The notes below the pieces were generated by a model. The model had not been told where the DNA came from and did not search any database. It worked only from the letters and a program-made list of their open reading frames with translations. The translations under genes and the position numbers were made by a program. A DNA stretch of 32,794 nt, taken from Flavobacterium sp. (GTDB lineage: Bacteria; Bacteroidota; Bacteroidia; Flavobacteriales; Flavobacteriaceae). Positions 1-7,144 of this stretch are shown here, one piece after another (positions within the stretch are counted from its first letter, which is position 1; the number at the start of each line of letters is the position of its first letter). The DNA is taken from contig JAIFLT010000137.1 in assembly GCA_020048955.1 (NCBI GenBank), forward strand, positions 1-32,794. The letters are read 5' to 3'.

Positions 1-2
1 AT

Positions 3-458
3 GTAACTTCTAAACATTATTGGGTAACTTTTATCGAAAACGGATTGGAAACCATTGATGTTGACAGTGAATTTGAAGTAATTGAAGCTGTTGAAGACGA
101 AGTAGATTCGGTAAGTTTTTATGAAGTGGAGAAAACTTTGAAGAACATTCTTCTGAAATGGAGCGATGTAACTCAAATTGTTCCCATTGCAGACAAATGG
201 AAAGGTGGAAAATTGATACTAGAACCAGGAACATCAACCCAAACTAAGGAAGTTCCAATGGACACCTTTTTTAATAAAATTATTATGGTTAGAGATCGAC
301 TTCGTGTAATGGAGCAAAAAATAAATGCAAGCAATTTAGACAATTCCGAAAAAATAGAGTTGCAACAATACATTACAAGATGTTATGGCAGTTTGACCAC
401 ATTTAACGTGTTGTTTAAAAGCACTAATGATTACTTTGTTGGAGAAAAGACGAAATAA
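3..458 (+). CDS. Conserved hypothetical protein, 5'-truncated by the window edge
   Basis: The frame is open from base 3, well before the first possible start (TTG at 45), so the visible part is the C-terminal 151 residues of a longer gene. The protein is soluble-looking: an acidic stretch (EFEVIEAVEDEVDS), then a mixed helical region with a conserved-looking centre (KGGKLILEPGTSTQTKEVPMDTFF) and a helical tail (YITRCYGSLTTFNVLFKS). There is no signal peptide or membrane segment in the visible part. From memory it resembles a conserved flavobacterial protein without assigned function; I do not recognise a domain. It is followed by about 55 nt of dispersed-repeat-like sequence and converges on fic. 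Confidence 0.7.
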   Translation, partial: VTSKHYWVTFIENGLETIDVDSEFEVIEAVEDEVDSVSFYEVEKTLKNILLKWSDVTQIVPIADKWKGGKLILEPGTSTQTKEVPMDTFFNKIIMVRDRLRVMEQKINASNLDNSEKIELQQYITRCYGSLTTFNVLFKSTNDYFVGEKTK

Positions 459-493
459 AAAGGCTCAGTTTGCAGTCACAGTAATCAGATAGC

Positions 494-522
494 ACTGAAA
501 ACTGCAACTGCGACTGAAAACT
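494..522. repeat. Short direct repeat (actgaaaact x2), dispersed-repeat-like
   Basis: The decamer actgaaaact occurs at 494-503 and 513-522, separated by gcaactgcg. It is GC-richer than its surroundings. The words resemble the 'actgcgactgaaaact' filler often found between flavobacterial genes (recollection, not searched). Confidence 0.5.
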
Positions 523-679
523 AAATAACTCTTTTCCTTTGACGATTTTCTATATAATCTTCAATGGCTTTTTTGGTAGTGTACCAATTTCTGCCTCTGA
601 AAACTAAATAACTCTTTTCCTTTGACGATTTTCTATATAATCTTCAATGGCTTTTTTGGTAGTGTACCAATTTCTGCCT
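514..679. repeat. 83-bp exact tandem duplication spanning the 3' end of fic
   Basis: Bases 514-596 and 597-679 are identical over 83 bp with no gap. The right copy contains the last 25 or so codons and the TAG stop of fic (minus strand). The left copy is a startless remnant of the same codons downstream of the stop, so the Fic protein is not altered. The left edge of each copy is ctgaaaact, the word of the adjacent short repeat. Either a recent replication-slippage duplication or an assembly artefact would look like this. Confidence 0.95.
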
Positions 680-1563
680 TCTTTATGAGCATCAATTTTT
701 CCTTGTCTTGCTAATAAGCTGATGTACTCTTGACCATAAGGCGAATTAGGTTCACTTACAATATTGGAAATTTCTTGAAAATCATAATCATTATCGGGTA
801 ACGAACTTAGATAAATATTTAAGGTTCGTTCTTGTGCCTGACACATGAGTAATATCAATTTTTGATAGTTTCCGTTGTTGGCTTGGTTTAACGCTTCGTA
901 ATATTTTTTTCTATCATTGGATAAAATAATTGCCGGCGGAAAACCTTTTCTCATTAAAAGTAAGTTCATTGCTAAACGAACTGTTCTTCCATTTCCATCA
1001 AAGAATGGATGAATCCAAACAAATTTATGATGAAAGATTGTTGCCAATTCAATATCATTTAATTGCAATGGATTGGTATTTACAAAATCAATTAATTCAT
1101 CGAGCAAATCGGAAACTTTATTGGCATTTGGTGGAACAAAATTAGCTCCAGAAATTCTCACACCACCATTTCTAATTCTTCCTGCAAAATCTTCTTCAAT
1201 CATGTTTAATACCAAACTATGGATGGAAAGTATATCGATTGCTCGAATTGCATAGCTATAATCAACAATAGAAAATAAATAATTGATGGCTTTTTCATGG
1301 TTTTTTGCTTCAAAATGTTCTCTAAGTGATTTTCCTTTTACAGTAATTCCTTCTTGAAGAACCATTTGCGTTTCTTGAAGTGTTAATGTATTTCCTTCAA
1401 TACTATTAGAATTATAAGTCCATTCGATAGAAAGTGATTCTTTAATTTTGTGCAAAGCAATAGTAGGCAATGGTCTGCTTCTTTTTAAAACATCCATTTT
1501 ATCGTACAATCTGTCGAATGTTGATTGTAATTCTTCTCTATATTTTGTATCAATGTTCCACAT
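604..1563 (-). CDS. fic: Fic family protein (predicted AMP-transferase) with C-terminal DNA-binding-like domain
   Basis: Fic enzymes usually transfer AMP to hydroxyl side chains of target proteins. The catalytic loop HPFFDGNGR is at residues 185-193 and matches HPFx[D/E]GNGR with all key residues. An N-terminal inhibitory-helix motif SNSIEG (52-57, [S/T]xxxE[G/N]) marks a class II, self-inhibited Fic, so no separate antitoxin is needed. Residues about 275-312 (YGQEYISLLARQGKIDAHKE, then GRNWYTTKKAIEDY) look like a winged-helix or excisionase-type DNA-binding domain, as in other Fic proteins with a C-terminal wHTH. The length, 319 aa, is normal. The ATG at 1563 lies only 7 nt from a perfect -7 box that sits under a 13-bp inverted repeat, so autoregulation is likely (inference). 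The 3' end is tandemly duplicated. The target protein cannot be read from the sequence. Confidence 0.93.
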   Translation of the reverse strand: MWNIDTKYREELQSTFDRLYDKMDVLKRSRPLPTIALHKIKESLSIEWTYNSNSIEGNTLTLQETQMVLQEGITVKGKSLREHFEAKNHEKAINYLFSIVDYSYAIRAIDILSIHSLVLNMIEEDFAGRIRNGGVRISGANFVPPNANKVSDLLDELIDFVNTNPLQLNDIELATIFHHKFVWIHPFFDGNGRTVRLAMNLLLMRKGFPPAIILSNDRKKYYEALNQANNGNYQKLILLMCQAQERTLNIYLSSLPDNDYDFQEISNIVSEPNSPYGQEYISLLARQGKIDAHKEGRNWYTTKKAIEDYIENRQRKRVI

Positions 1564-1570
1564 AACAACG

Positions 1571-1624
1571 CAAAGATATTTCTTAATATCGGATAATACA
1601 AATTTTTAACCTATCCGATATTAA
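1571..1624 (-). promoter_or_regulatory. fic promoter overlapped by a 13-bp perfect inverted repeat (candidate operator)
   Basis: On the minus strand a TTTG (1602-1599) and TATCTTTG (1578-1571) are separated by 20 nt, matching the Bacteroidota -33/-7 pattern. The inverted repeat ttaatatcggata (1583-1595) / tatccgatattaa (1612-1624) is perfect, with a 16-bp spacer. One arm lies between the -33 and -7 boxes and the other just upstream, the layout of a repressor operator. The -7 box ends 7 nt before the ATG, so the transcript is leaderless or nearly so. Confidence 0.75.
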
Positions 1625-1725
1625 AATTTTTCAAAATTCAATATCAATTACAAAATTCAATTGCAATTGATCTAATCAATATTCTAAGTTTGGAATTTGG
1701 AATTTAATTTTTGGATTTTAAATAG

Positions 1726-3546
1726 TTACTCAATCACCATTTCTTTTAATTGCTCACGATAGGCTTCAAGAATAGTAATTTTAGAAATTAATCCAAAGAA
1801 TTTTCCGTTTTTGGTAACTGCAAGTTGGGTTTGATTTGAGTTTTCAAATTTTTCAATAATGGTTTCCATTCCATCATCGTGGTTGATGATTTCTTGTGGT
1901 TGTGAAAGGATTTCTTTTATTTCGGTGAATTTAATTCGATATGGATTAAAAACGATAGAACGTATATTTTCAAAATCAACAATTCCTAAAAGTTTATGCT
2001 TTTCATCTATTACAGGAATTATTTGCTGATTTGCATTTGACAAATGTTCGATTAGATTTTCTAGCGATTTCTCTAAAGTAATAGTTTTCACATCAGTTTC
2101 AACTAACTTAAGAAAATCAATACTTTGCAAAATATTTTTATCCTTATCACTTGTAAAAACTTCTCCTTTATCGGCTAATGTTTTAACATCCATTGAATGT
2201 GGTTCTATTTGTTTGGAAACGGCATAACTTATTGAAGAAACAATCATCAGCGGAACCATCAAATCATAACCGCCAGTGATTTCACCAATTAAGAAAATTG
2301 CGGTTAAAGGTGCATGAAATAAGCCACTCAAAATTCCAGCCATTCCAACAATGGTGAAATTGGTTACCGGAAGATGTGAATTGATATTGGTTAAATCCAT
2401 AAATTTTGCTACAAAAAAACCAAGATACGAACCCACAAATAGTGAAGGAGCAAAGTTACCACCATTTCCGCCAGAACCTAATGTTAAACCAGTTGCGAAG
2501 GATTTAAGTAAGACAATTAAACCAACAAATCCTAATAGAATCCATTCATTACTTTTATGATTTTCTAATAAAGTATTTTCTAGTAAACGTTCTGGATGAG
2601 CTGTTGAAAGAGTTTTCATACTTTCATAACCTTCACCAAAAAGCGTTGGAAAAAAGAAAATTAGGAGCGCCAAAATAGAAGCTCCGAAGAATGCTTTCTT
2701 GTAGGTGTTGTTTCTAAATCGACTAAAATAATGTTCTACTTTTCTGAAATTTCGAGCATGATAAACAGACACTAATCCGGCTAAAATTCCAAGTAAAATG
2801 TAATAAGGAGTATTGTGAAAATTAAAATTTTGTTCTTGTTCAAAACTCAGCAAAACATCTTGACTCAAAAGCACTTTAGAGACTAAGGCACCAGTTGCAG
2901 CAGAAATCATTATTGGTATAAAAGCCGAAATGGCAACATCGGTCAAAACCACTTCTATGGCAAATAAAACACCAGCGATTGGCGCATTAAACGCAGCACC
3001 AATTCCAGCAGCAACGCCACAGGCAAGTAACAAAATTCTATCTTTTTGAGAAAGTTTATATTTTTGAGCAAAGTTAGAACCAAAAGCAGCTCCAGTAATT
3101 GTAATCGGACTTTCTAATCCAGCAGAACCACCAAGTCCAACGGTTAAGGAACTTGTTATAATTTGCGCATACATCTGTTTTTTTGGAATAATCCCACCTT
3201 TTTTGGCAACAGCATAAAGAATTCGAGAACTACCTTTTTCTATGGAACCATCGAGGAATTTTTTGATAACAAAAACAGTCAGCAAAATACCTATAATTGG
3301 AAAAATACTGTTGGCAAAGGGCAATTTTAGATAATTGTTGGCATAATTTGCAAAGATGAAAACATTGTGCGCAAAGTATTTCAAAATAATTACAGCTAAG
3401 GCACAAGAAATAGCAACCGCAACCGCAGATAAGTAGATAAAATTTCTTTCAGATAAAATTGTTTTTGCCAAAAAGAACAACGATTCTAATCGGCGAGTAA
3501 TTTTTCTAAAAAATAATTGGATGATTACTGACTTTCTGTTTGGCAT
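1726..3546 (-). CDS. ClC family anion channel/transporter with two C-terminal CBS domains
   Basis: An inner-membrane ClC protein of 606 aa, with the membrane core at about residues 35-445 and a CBS pair at about 475-600. Signature elements are GSAGLESP (140-147; gating Glu at 145, in place of GREGP), the segment FNAPIAGVLFAIEVV (186-200) and GGNFAP (362-367, the GxFxP loop). The usual GSGIP/GHGVP loop is replaced by KGSSRILY (104-111). The position of the internal proton glutamate (E203 of E. coli ClC) is Val199, and the anion-coordinating Tyr region reads HSMDVKTL. The CBS domains imply nucleotide or energy-state control. A -7 box TACTTTTG (3577-3570) lies 24 nt upstream of the ATG. From memory this belongs to a Bacteroidota ClC subgroup; whether it is a channel or an antiporter, and for which anion, is not decided. 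Confidence 0.93.
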   Translation of the reverse strand: MPNRKSVIIQLFFRKITRRLESLFFLAKTILSERNFIYLSAVAVAISCALAVIILKYFAHNVFIFANYANNYLKLPFANSIFPIIGILLTVFVIKKFLDGSIEKGSSRILYAVAKKGGIIPKKQMYAQIITSSLTVGLGGSAGLESPITITGAAFGSNFAQKYKLSQKDRILLLACGVAAGIGAAFNAPIAGVLFAIEVVLTDVAISAFIPIMISAATGALVSKVLLSQDVLLSFEQEQNFNFHNTPYYILLGILAGLVSVYHARNFRKVEHYFSRFRNNTYKKAFFGASILALLIFFFPTLFGEGYESMKTLSTAHPERLLENTLLENHKSNEWILLGFVGLIVLLKSFATGLTLGSGGNGGNFAPSLFVGSYLGFFVAKFMDLTNINSHLPVTNFTIVGMAGILSGLFHAPLTAIFLIGEITGGYDLMVPLMIVSSISYAVSKQIEPHSMDVKTLADKGEVFTSDKDKNILQSIDFLKLVETDVKTITLEKSLENLIEHLSNANQQIIPVIDEKHKLLGIVDFENIRSIVFNPYRIKFTEIKEILSQPQEIINHDDGMETIIEKFENSNQTQLAVTKNGKFFGLISKITILEAYREQLKEMVIE

Positions 3547-3569
3547 TTTGATTTGTTCACTGCAATAGG

Positions 3570-3577
3570 CAAAAGTA
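3570..3577 (-). promoter_or_regulatory. -7 promoter box for the ClC gene (TACTTTTG)
   Basis: An exact TAnnTTTG match on the minus strand, 23 nt before the ATG at 3546. No clear -33 TTTG was seen. Confidence 0.5.
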
Positions 3578-3597
3578 GTGTTTTAAAATTTTACATA

Positions 3598-3635
3598 AAA
3601 AATCCGATGAAGGATATTTATTTCATCGGATTTTT
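3598..3635. terminator. Intrinsic terminator hairpin, probably bidirectional
   Basis: A 14-bp perfect stem, aaaaatccgatgaa (3598-3611) with ttcatcggattttt (3622-3635), and a 10-nt loop. A/T tracts flank both sides. It lies downstream of the SIMPL-type gene and upstream of the ClC gene, so it separates the two transcription units. Confidence 0.85.
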
Positions 3636-3699
3636 CAAATTTATAGAATTAAACAAATGATATCATTTTATTATAGAACTGCTTTTTTCATATCAGTTA

Positions 3700-4707
3700 T
3701 TATAAATTCAACAATTTAATATCTCCAGCTGCAGTGATGATATAGTAACGATTGTTTCTGATGATTGTGTTTTTTGGCAATTGATCTTCTTTAAGTTTGA
3801 TTCGAATTGTGATGTCATAAAACGCTTGAATAGTTGGTTCAGTAATATCAGGATTCATGACAAAATTGTGGTCTTTTACCAAAGCTTGGTTGTAATATTG
3901 CGTTGTGTTTTTCTTGATAACATTGACTTCGCTTTTTGGATCAAAATTGGCATTAGCTTGCGAATATGCTTGATAACTTCTATAACTCTCCATCGGATAG
4001 GTTACATTAAAACCTTCTTGAAGTATTTTTTCTTTTTTGTTCAAATCGGTATTCATTATAAGTGAATAATTTGCCATTTGGTCTTTAAAAACTTCCAAAG
4101 CTTTTCTTTGCATTGCGCTTCTAACTTGGTCAAAATTGGTCGTTACATAATCTACTTTTGCGATATCGTAAATTTCGTTTTTACCACAAATGGATAGAAT
4201 TTTATCAAAATCATTATTGTTTCTAAATTTGATTAAAATGTTCTTTTTCAATTCAAATCCGGATGGTTTTTCGTTATACGTTTTTGGATTAAAAATCTTT
4301 TTATCAACAGCATAATCATAAGTTGGTACAAACGAAATCATATCGGTTTCCACCACAATTTCTTTATTAAATAATGCTAATTCTTTCATAACATTTTCAA
4401 TTCTTTCGTCAATTAAGTTGGTGGCTTCTTCGGCGGTTTTTCCTAATTGAAGCACGGCAAATGTAGCAATTTGAGCAGTAGCACGTTCGTTATAAATTCC
4501 TTTAATAGTTAAAACCATTTCGTCTTGACTGCTTGAAGTGGTTTGAATCGTATTTACTCTATTAATAGTGTAGCCACCATTTCCGTAAGCGCCATTTCCA
4601 TAATCAGCGTTTCCTTTTTTTTCGTATTGAGCATTTCCCATGTCTTGTGCATTAGCAAAGTTTAATGCAATTGTAAGAGCGATTGTTGTAATTAAATTTG
4701 TCTTCAT
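3700..4707 (-). CDS. Secreted SIMPL (DUF541)-like protein
   Basis: Residues 1-20 form a signal peptide ending NANAQ-like (FANAQ|D), so the protein is exported. A low-complexity mature N-terminus follows, rich in Gly, Asn and Tyr (GNAQYEKKGNADYGNGAYGN, 23-42). Residues about 60-210 resemble the SIMPL/DUF541 fold: a strand (MVLTIKGIYNE), a long helix (EEATNLIDERIENVMKELAL), a second strand with FVPTYDY, then a GFELKKNILIKFR strand and a GKNEIYDIAKVDY segment. The C-terminal about 100 residues, ending in a strand-rich tail, are not recognised. SIMPL-domain proteins occur in the envelope and their biochemical role is poorly defined. It is divergent from the membrane/exported cassette at 4883-6374. 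The family call is from pattern resemblance only. Confidence 0.65.
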   Translation of the reverse strand: MKTNLITTIALTIALNFANAQDMGNAQYEKKGNADYGNGAYGNGGYTINRVNTIQTTSSSQDEMVLTIKGIYNERATAQIATFAVLQLGKTAEEATNLIDERIENVMKELALFNKEIVVETDMISFVPTYDYAVDKKIFNPKTYNEKPSGFELKKNILIKFRNNNDFDKILSICGKNEIYDIAKVDYVTTNFDQVRSAMQRKALEVFKDQMANYSLIMNTDLNKKEKILQEGFNVTYPMESYRSYQAYSQANANFDPKSEVNVIKKNTTQYYNQALVKDHNFVMNPDITEPTIQAFYDITIRIKLKEDQLPKNTIIRNNRYYIITAAGDIKLLNL

Positions 4708-4785
4708 TTTTTATAAGTTTTTAAAATTAATGATGCAATGATACTCTCGTTTTTCAAAGTGGGTTTGGTAAAACTACTTTCAACT

Positions 4786-4828
4786 AACTGTAAAGTTTTT
4801 TACTTACATTTACAGCACTTTTACAGTT
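4786..4828. promoter_or_regulatory. Repeated CTGTAAA/TTTACAG words between divergent genes
   Basis: AACTGTAAA (4786-4794) and TTTACAGTT (4820-4828) form a 9-bp inverted repeat with a 25-bp spacer, and a further TTTACAG lies inside it at 4809-4815. It sits between the SIMPL-type gene and the divergent membrane protein, upstream of the latter's -7 box. It could be an operator for either gene. Confidence 0.35.
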
Positions 4829-4859
4829 GGTTTTCAGTATAAATATCGAATTGTAGCTT

Positions 4860-4867
4860 TACTTTTG
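4860..4867 (+). promoter_or_regulatory. -7 promoter box TACTTTTG upstream of the 308-aa membrane protein
   Basis: An exact TAnnTTTG match that ends 15 nt before ATG 4883. It overlaps an in-frame TTG at 4865, which therefore cannot be the translation start. Confidence 0.55.
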
Positions 4868-4882
4868 AATCGAATTATTAGA

Positions 4883-5809
4883 ATGACAGAACTTGAAAAA
4901 TTTCAGGAATTGAAACAAAAAGTGCTTTTGAAATATCAAGAGCAGCATCCTTTTTTTCAAGGAACTTGGAAGACTTTTAGTTCGCAGGATATTCAGAATT
5001 TAATTGCTTTAGTCGAAGAAAAGTGTAAGCAAACCATTAGTGAAAAATGGATTTACACACATTTAAAACCCGAAACTAACAACAAGATTCCACGAAAAGA
5101 TATGCTCAATATTCTATCGGAATTTGTAGGTTTTTCAGGTTGGGATGAGTTTACGTTTGAAGAAAAAATTTCAGAATCTAAAAAATCAAAAGTATCTGAA
5201 AAATCTAAAAAATGGTTGTTAGTCGTCATTATCTTTTTGATTCTTTCGATTTTTTTAATTTTTTCAATTTTAAATAAAAAAGAAGAGTCAAAACCTAAAA
5301 CAATTCAGTTAAACAATGAATACACTAATAAAAAAGTCAATGCTGAAGAAGTTAAAGTTTTTGAAGTAAAAGATTCTGTTAATCAAGAATTAGAAATAAA
5401 AGAAGGGAAAGTTCAAGTTTCAAATTATGGAAAGGAGAAAACAAAATTAGTGATTCAAAGTCCGTTTTACGAACCAAAAACAATAGTTATAAATTCAAAT
5501 GGAAATGCAACAGAACCACCAAAACAAATTGATTTAAAACCAAACGATTACGCCATGATGCTCAAAGCTTTTATGTTATCAGATATTAAAGATTGGCAAA
5601 CAAGAAAAGAGCAATTGAATAAAATATTATCAGATAATTTGGAGGTAATTGTGATGTTGAAAGACGATTTGGGAGCAGAATATTTCAATAAAAGCGAGTT
5701 TTCACAAAAGTTGATTATACCAACGGCTTCGTTAAAAAAGATGAAGATTGTTGAAATTAAAAACGATGCTAATGATAAGATTCAGTTCATTAGAATTAAA
5801 CAGGAATAG
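4883..5809 (+). CDS. Single-pass membrane protein with cytoplasmic N-terminal domain, unknown function
   Basis: The protein is 308 aa. Residues 1-95 are helical and cytoplasmic and contain IPRKDMLNILSEFVGFSGWDEF-like sequence (69-90), a pattern I have seen in Bacteroidota proteins that place a small helical, possibly HTH-like, domain before a membrane anchor. A Lys/Ser-rich linker (96-110) precedes one transmembrane helix (110-130). Residues 131-308 lie outside and include a strand-rich segment (GKVQVSNYGKEKTKLVIQS) resembling small surface beta domains. The ATG at 4883 is chosen over the in-frame TTG at 4865 because the latter lies inside a -7 box. The next gene starts 1 nt after the stop, so the two are surely cotranscribed. 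The overall shape would suit a membrane-bound sensor or anti-sigma-like partner, but that is a guess. Confidence 0.72.
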   Translation: MTELEKFQELKQKVLLKYQEQHPFFQGTWKTFSSQDIQNLIALVEEKCKQTISEKWIYTHLKPETNNKIPRKDMLNILSEFVGFSGWDEFTFEEKISESKKSKVSEKSKKWLLVVIIFLILSIFLIFSILNKKEESKPKTIQLNNEYTNKKVNAEEVKVFEVKDSVNQELEIKEGKVQVSNYGKEKTKLVIQSPFYEPKTIVINSNGNATEPPKQIDLKPNDYAMMLKAFMLSDIKDWQTRKEQLNKILSDNLEVIVMLKDDLGAEYFNKSEFSQKLIIPTASLKKMKIVEIKNDANDKIQFIRIKQE

Positions 5810-5810
5810 A

Positions 5811-6374
5811 ATGAATAAGAAATTGTTATTTATCGTTATTTTTCTAGGAAGCTTTCTGAGTAATGCTCAAGATGTAATGAAAGAGAGTGTTTCAGAAAAG
5901 AAAGTTGTAACGGCTATCTCTTTAAATAAAAGATTTTCTGCCAAAGTTTTAAATGCTTATCAAGAAAATTCTAAAACTAAAGTAGAAGATTTGTTTTCTT
6001 ATTTTCAGATGCTAACCGATGCTTCATTGCATGAGGATTTGAAAAATGAAGTGGTAAAAAACATCAATTTGTTGTTTCAAAATCCCAACACAATAGTAAT
6101 TGATTTTACTTCGGATTCATTTGATAAAATTACGTTACAACAGTTTATTCAGAAGCTTTTAATTTCTGAACCTATTTTATTTTCTGTTTCAGATGAAAGC
6201 AGATTTGATTCTGTTGAATATCAAAGTTGGAAAACCGGATATACTGTTTCAAGAACTAAATCAGGCATAGTTACTAAGACTAAAATTATTCAAAAAGTAT
6301 ATTTTTTTGAAACTCCAAAAAAGTTTGGAGAAGAAAGTAAAGTGGTTTTTTCTACGATTTTAGGTGAAATGTAA
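5811..6374 (+). CDS. Exported protein of unknown function
   Basis: A 187-aa product with a clear signal peptide (MNKKLLFIVIFLGSFLSNAQ, cleavage before D21) and no further membrane segments. The mature part is predicted mostly helical (VEDLFSYFQMLTDASLHEDL and onward), followed by a strand-rich end (YQSWKTGYTVSRTKSGIVTK, then KIIQKVYFFETP). No domain is recognised. The ATG lies 1 nt after the preceding stop, so it is translationally linked to the membrane protein and probably works with its outward-facing domain. Its stop abuts the stop of the convergent AlkD-like gene with zero spacing and no visible terminator between them. Confidence 0.75.
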   Translation: MNKKLLFIVIFLGSFLSNAQDVMKESVSEKKVVTAISLNKRFSAKVLNAYQENSKTKVEDLFSYFQMLTDASLHEDLKNEVVKNINLLFQNPNTIVIDFTSDSFDKITLQQFIQKLLISEPILFSVSDESRFDSVEYQSWKTGYTVSRTKSGIVTKTKIIQKVYFFETPKKFGEESKVVFSTILGEM

Positions 6375-7043
6375 TTACTTAATGTTTCTCAATGCTTCAC
6401 GTTGACTTAAAGGCTTTAAATTGGTTGAATTTACATATTCTTTAACACCAATTGGATTAAAACGACTATAATCGCGCAATGCCCAGCCAATGGCTTTTTG
6501 GATAAAAAACTCTTTTGATTCTTTATGTCTTTCACATTCTGATTTTAGTAAATCGAAATTGGTTTTTTCTTTATAACTCAACTGAAAAATTATGGCAGTT
6601 CGATTTAACCACATAGTATTGGAATTCGAAAAACGTTCAATAACATCATAAATTTCATTTGGAAATTGTTGCAAATAGCCACCTAATAAATATTTTGCAA
6701 CAACATCAACCGAATCCCACCAAGAGTTTGTAATGATTAAGTTTTCAATTAACTCAATATCTTTTAAAACATAGTTTTTCTTGAACTCTTTAACCAATAA
6801 ATCGATGGCAACTTGATGAAATTCTCGTTCGTTTTTATTGAATAATTCCCAAGCAAATGTTCTAAAATTTGCTTTTATTTCAGATTTGTATTTTTCGTAA
6901 TTCTCTTTAAAAATTGCTCTTCTTTCTTCAGTTTTTATTCCTATGAAAGAGAAATTATTTTTCATATAATTCTCCATCGGAATGGCATTTTCCCTATTGG
7001 AATTACTACGTAAATTATTTTCTAAATCATTAATAAAGTTCAT
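6375..7043 (-). CDS. AlkD-like DNA alkylation repair protein (HEAT-repeat DNA glycosylase)
   Basis: AlkD-type glycosylases excise N3- and N7-alkylated purines using a HEAT-repeat solenoid. The 222-aa length fits. The segments that carry the DNA-contacting residues in Bacillus AlkD are present: TNSWWDSVDVVAKYLLG (Trp and catalytic Asp, about residues 105-121), MWLNRTAIIFQL (Arg, about 143-154) and FFIQKAIGWALRDYSRF (Trp, about 179-195). No signal peptide or membrane segment. Its stop is immediately adjacent to that of the convergent upstream cassette. The leader region holds a 15-bp inverted repeat. Confidence is high for the fold and good for the activity. Confidence 0.9.
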   Translation of the reverse strand: MNFINDLENNLRSNSNRENAIPMENYMKNNFSFIGIKTEERRAIFKENYEKYKSEIKANFRTFAWELFNKNEREFHQVAIDLLVKEFKKNYVLKDIELIENLIITNSWWDSVDVVAKYLLGGYLQQFPNEIYDVIERFSNSNTMWLNRTAIIFQLSYKEKTNFDLLKSECERHKESKEFFIQKAIGWALRDYSRFNPIGVKEYVNSTNLKPLSQREALRNIK

Positions 7044-7076
7044 TTTTTTAATTTTCTAATACTACTTTGATTTTTT

Positions 7077-7134
7077 TAGCCACAGATTCACAGATTTTCT
7101 AAAATATTTTTTTTTATCAGTGAATCTGTGGCTA
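7077..7134. repeat. 15-bp perfect inverted repeat (tagccacagattcac)
   Basis: tagccacagattcac (7077-7091) pairs with gtgaatctgtggcta (7120-7134) around a 28-nt A/T-rich loop. It lies between ggt (ending at 7145) and the start of the AlkD-like gene, both on the minus strand. There is no U-tract at the stem base in the minus direction, so it is not a classic terminator. The word agccacagattcacagatt recurs as intergenic filler in many Bacteroidota genomes (recollection). Confidence 0.8.
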
Positions 7135-7144
7135 TTATTGATGT

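Noticed and set aside
494..522. CRISPR-like spaced repeats
   Set aside because: Only two 10-nt copies with a 9-nt gap and no cas genes. The heptamer run in glmM is likewise far too short.
514..679. Insertion sequence or target-site duplication
   Set aside because: The copies abut with nothing between them, have no terminal inverted repeats and encode no transposase.
604..1563. Fic as part of a two-gene toxin-antitoxin module
   Set aside because: The inhibitory SxxxEG motif is built into the protein and no small antitoxin-like gene lies next to it.
4865..4882. TTG start extending the 308-aa membrane protein by six residues
   Set aside because: The TTG is the last part of a TACTTTTG promoter box, so it would not be in the transcript. 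Similar TTG extensions at 12692 and 14372 lie inside promoters and were rejected for the same reason.
7077..7134. Rho-independent terminator for ggt
   Set aside because: In the ggt direction the stem is followed by A-rich, not T-rich, sequence and the loop is 28 nt long.
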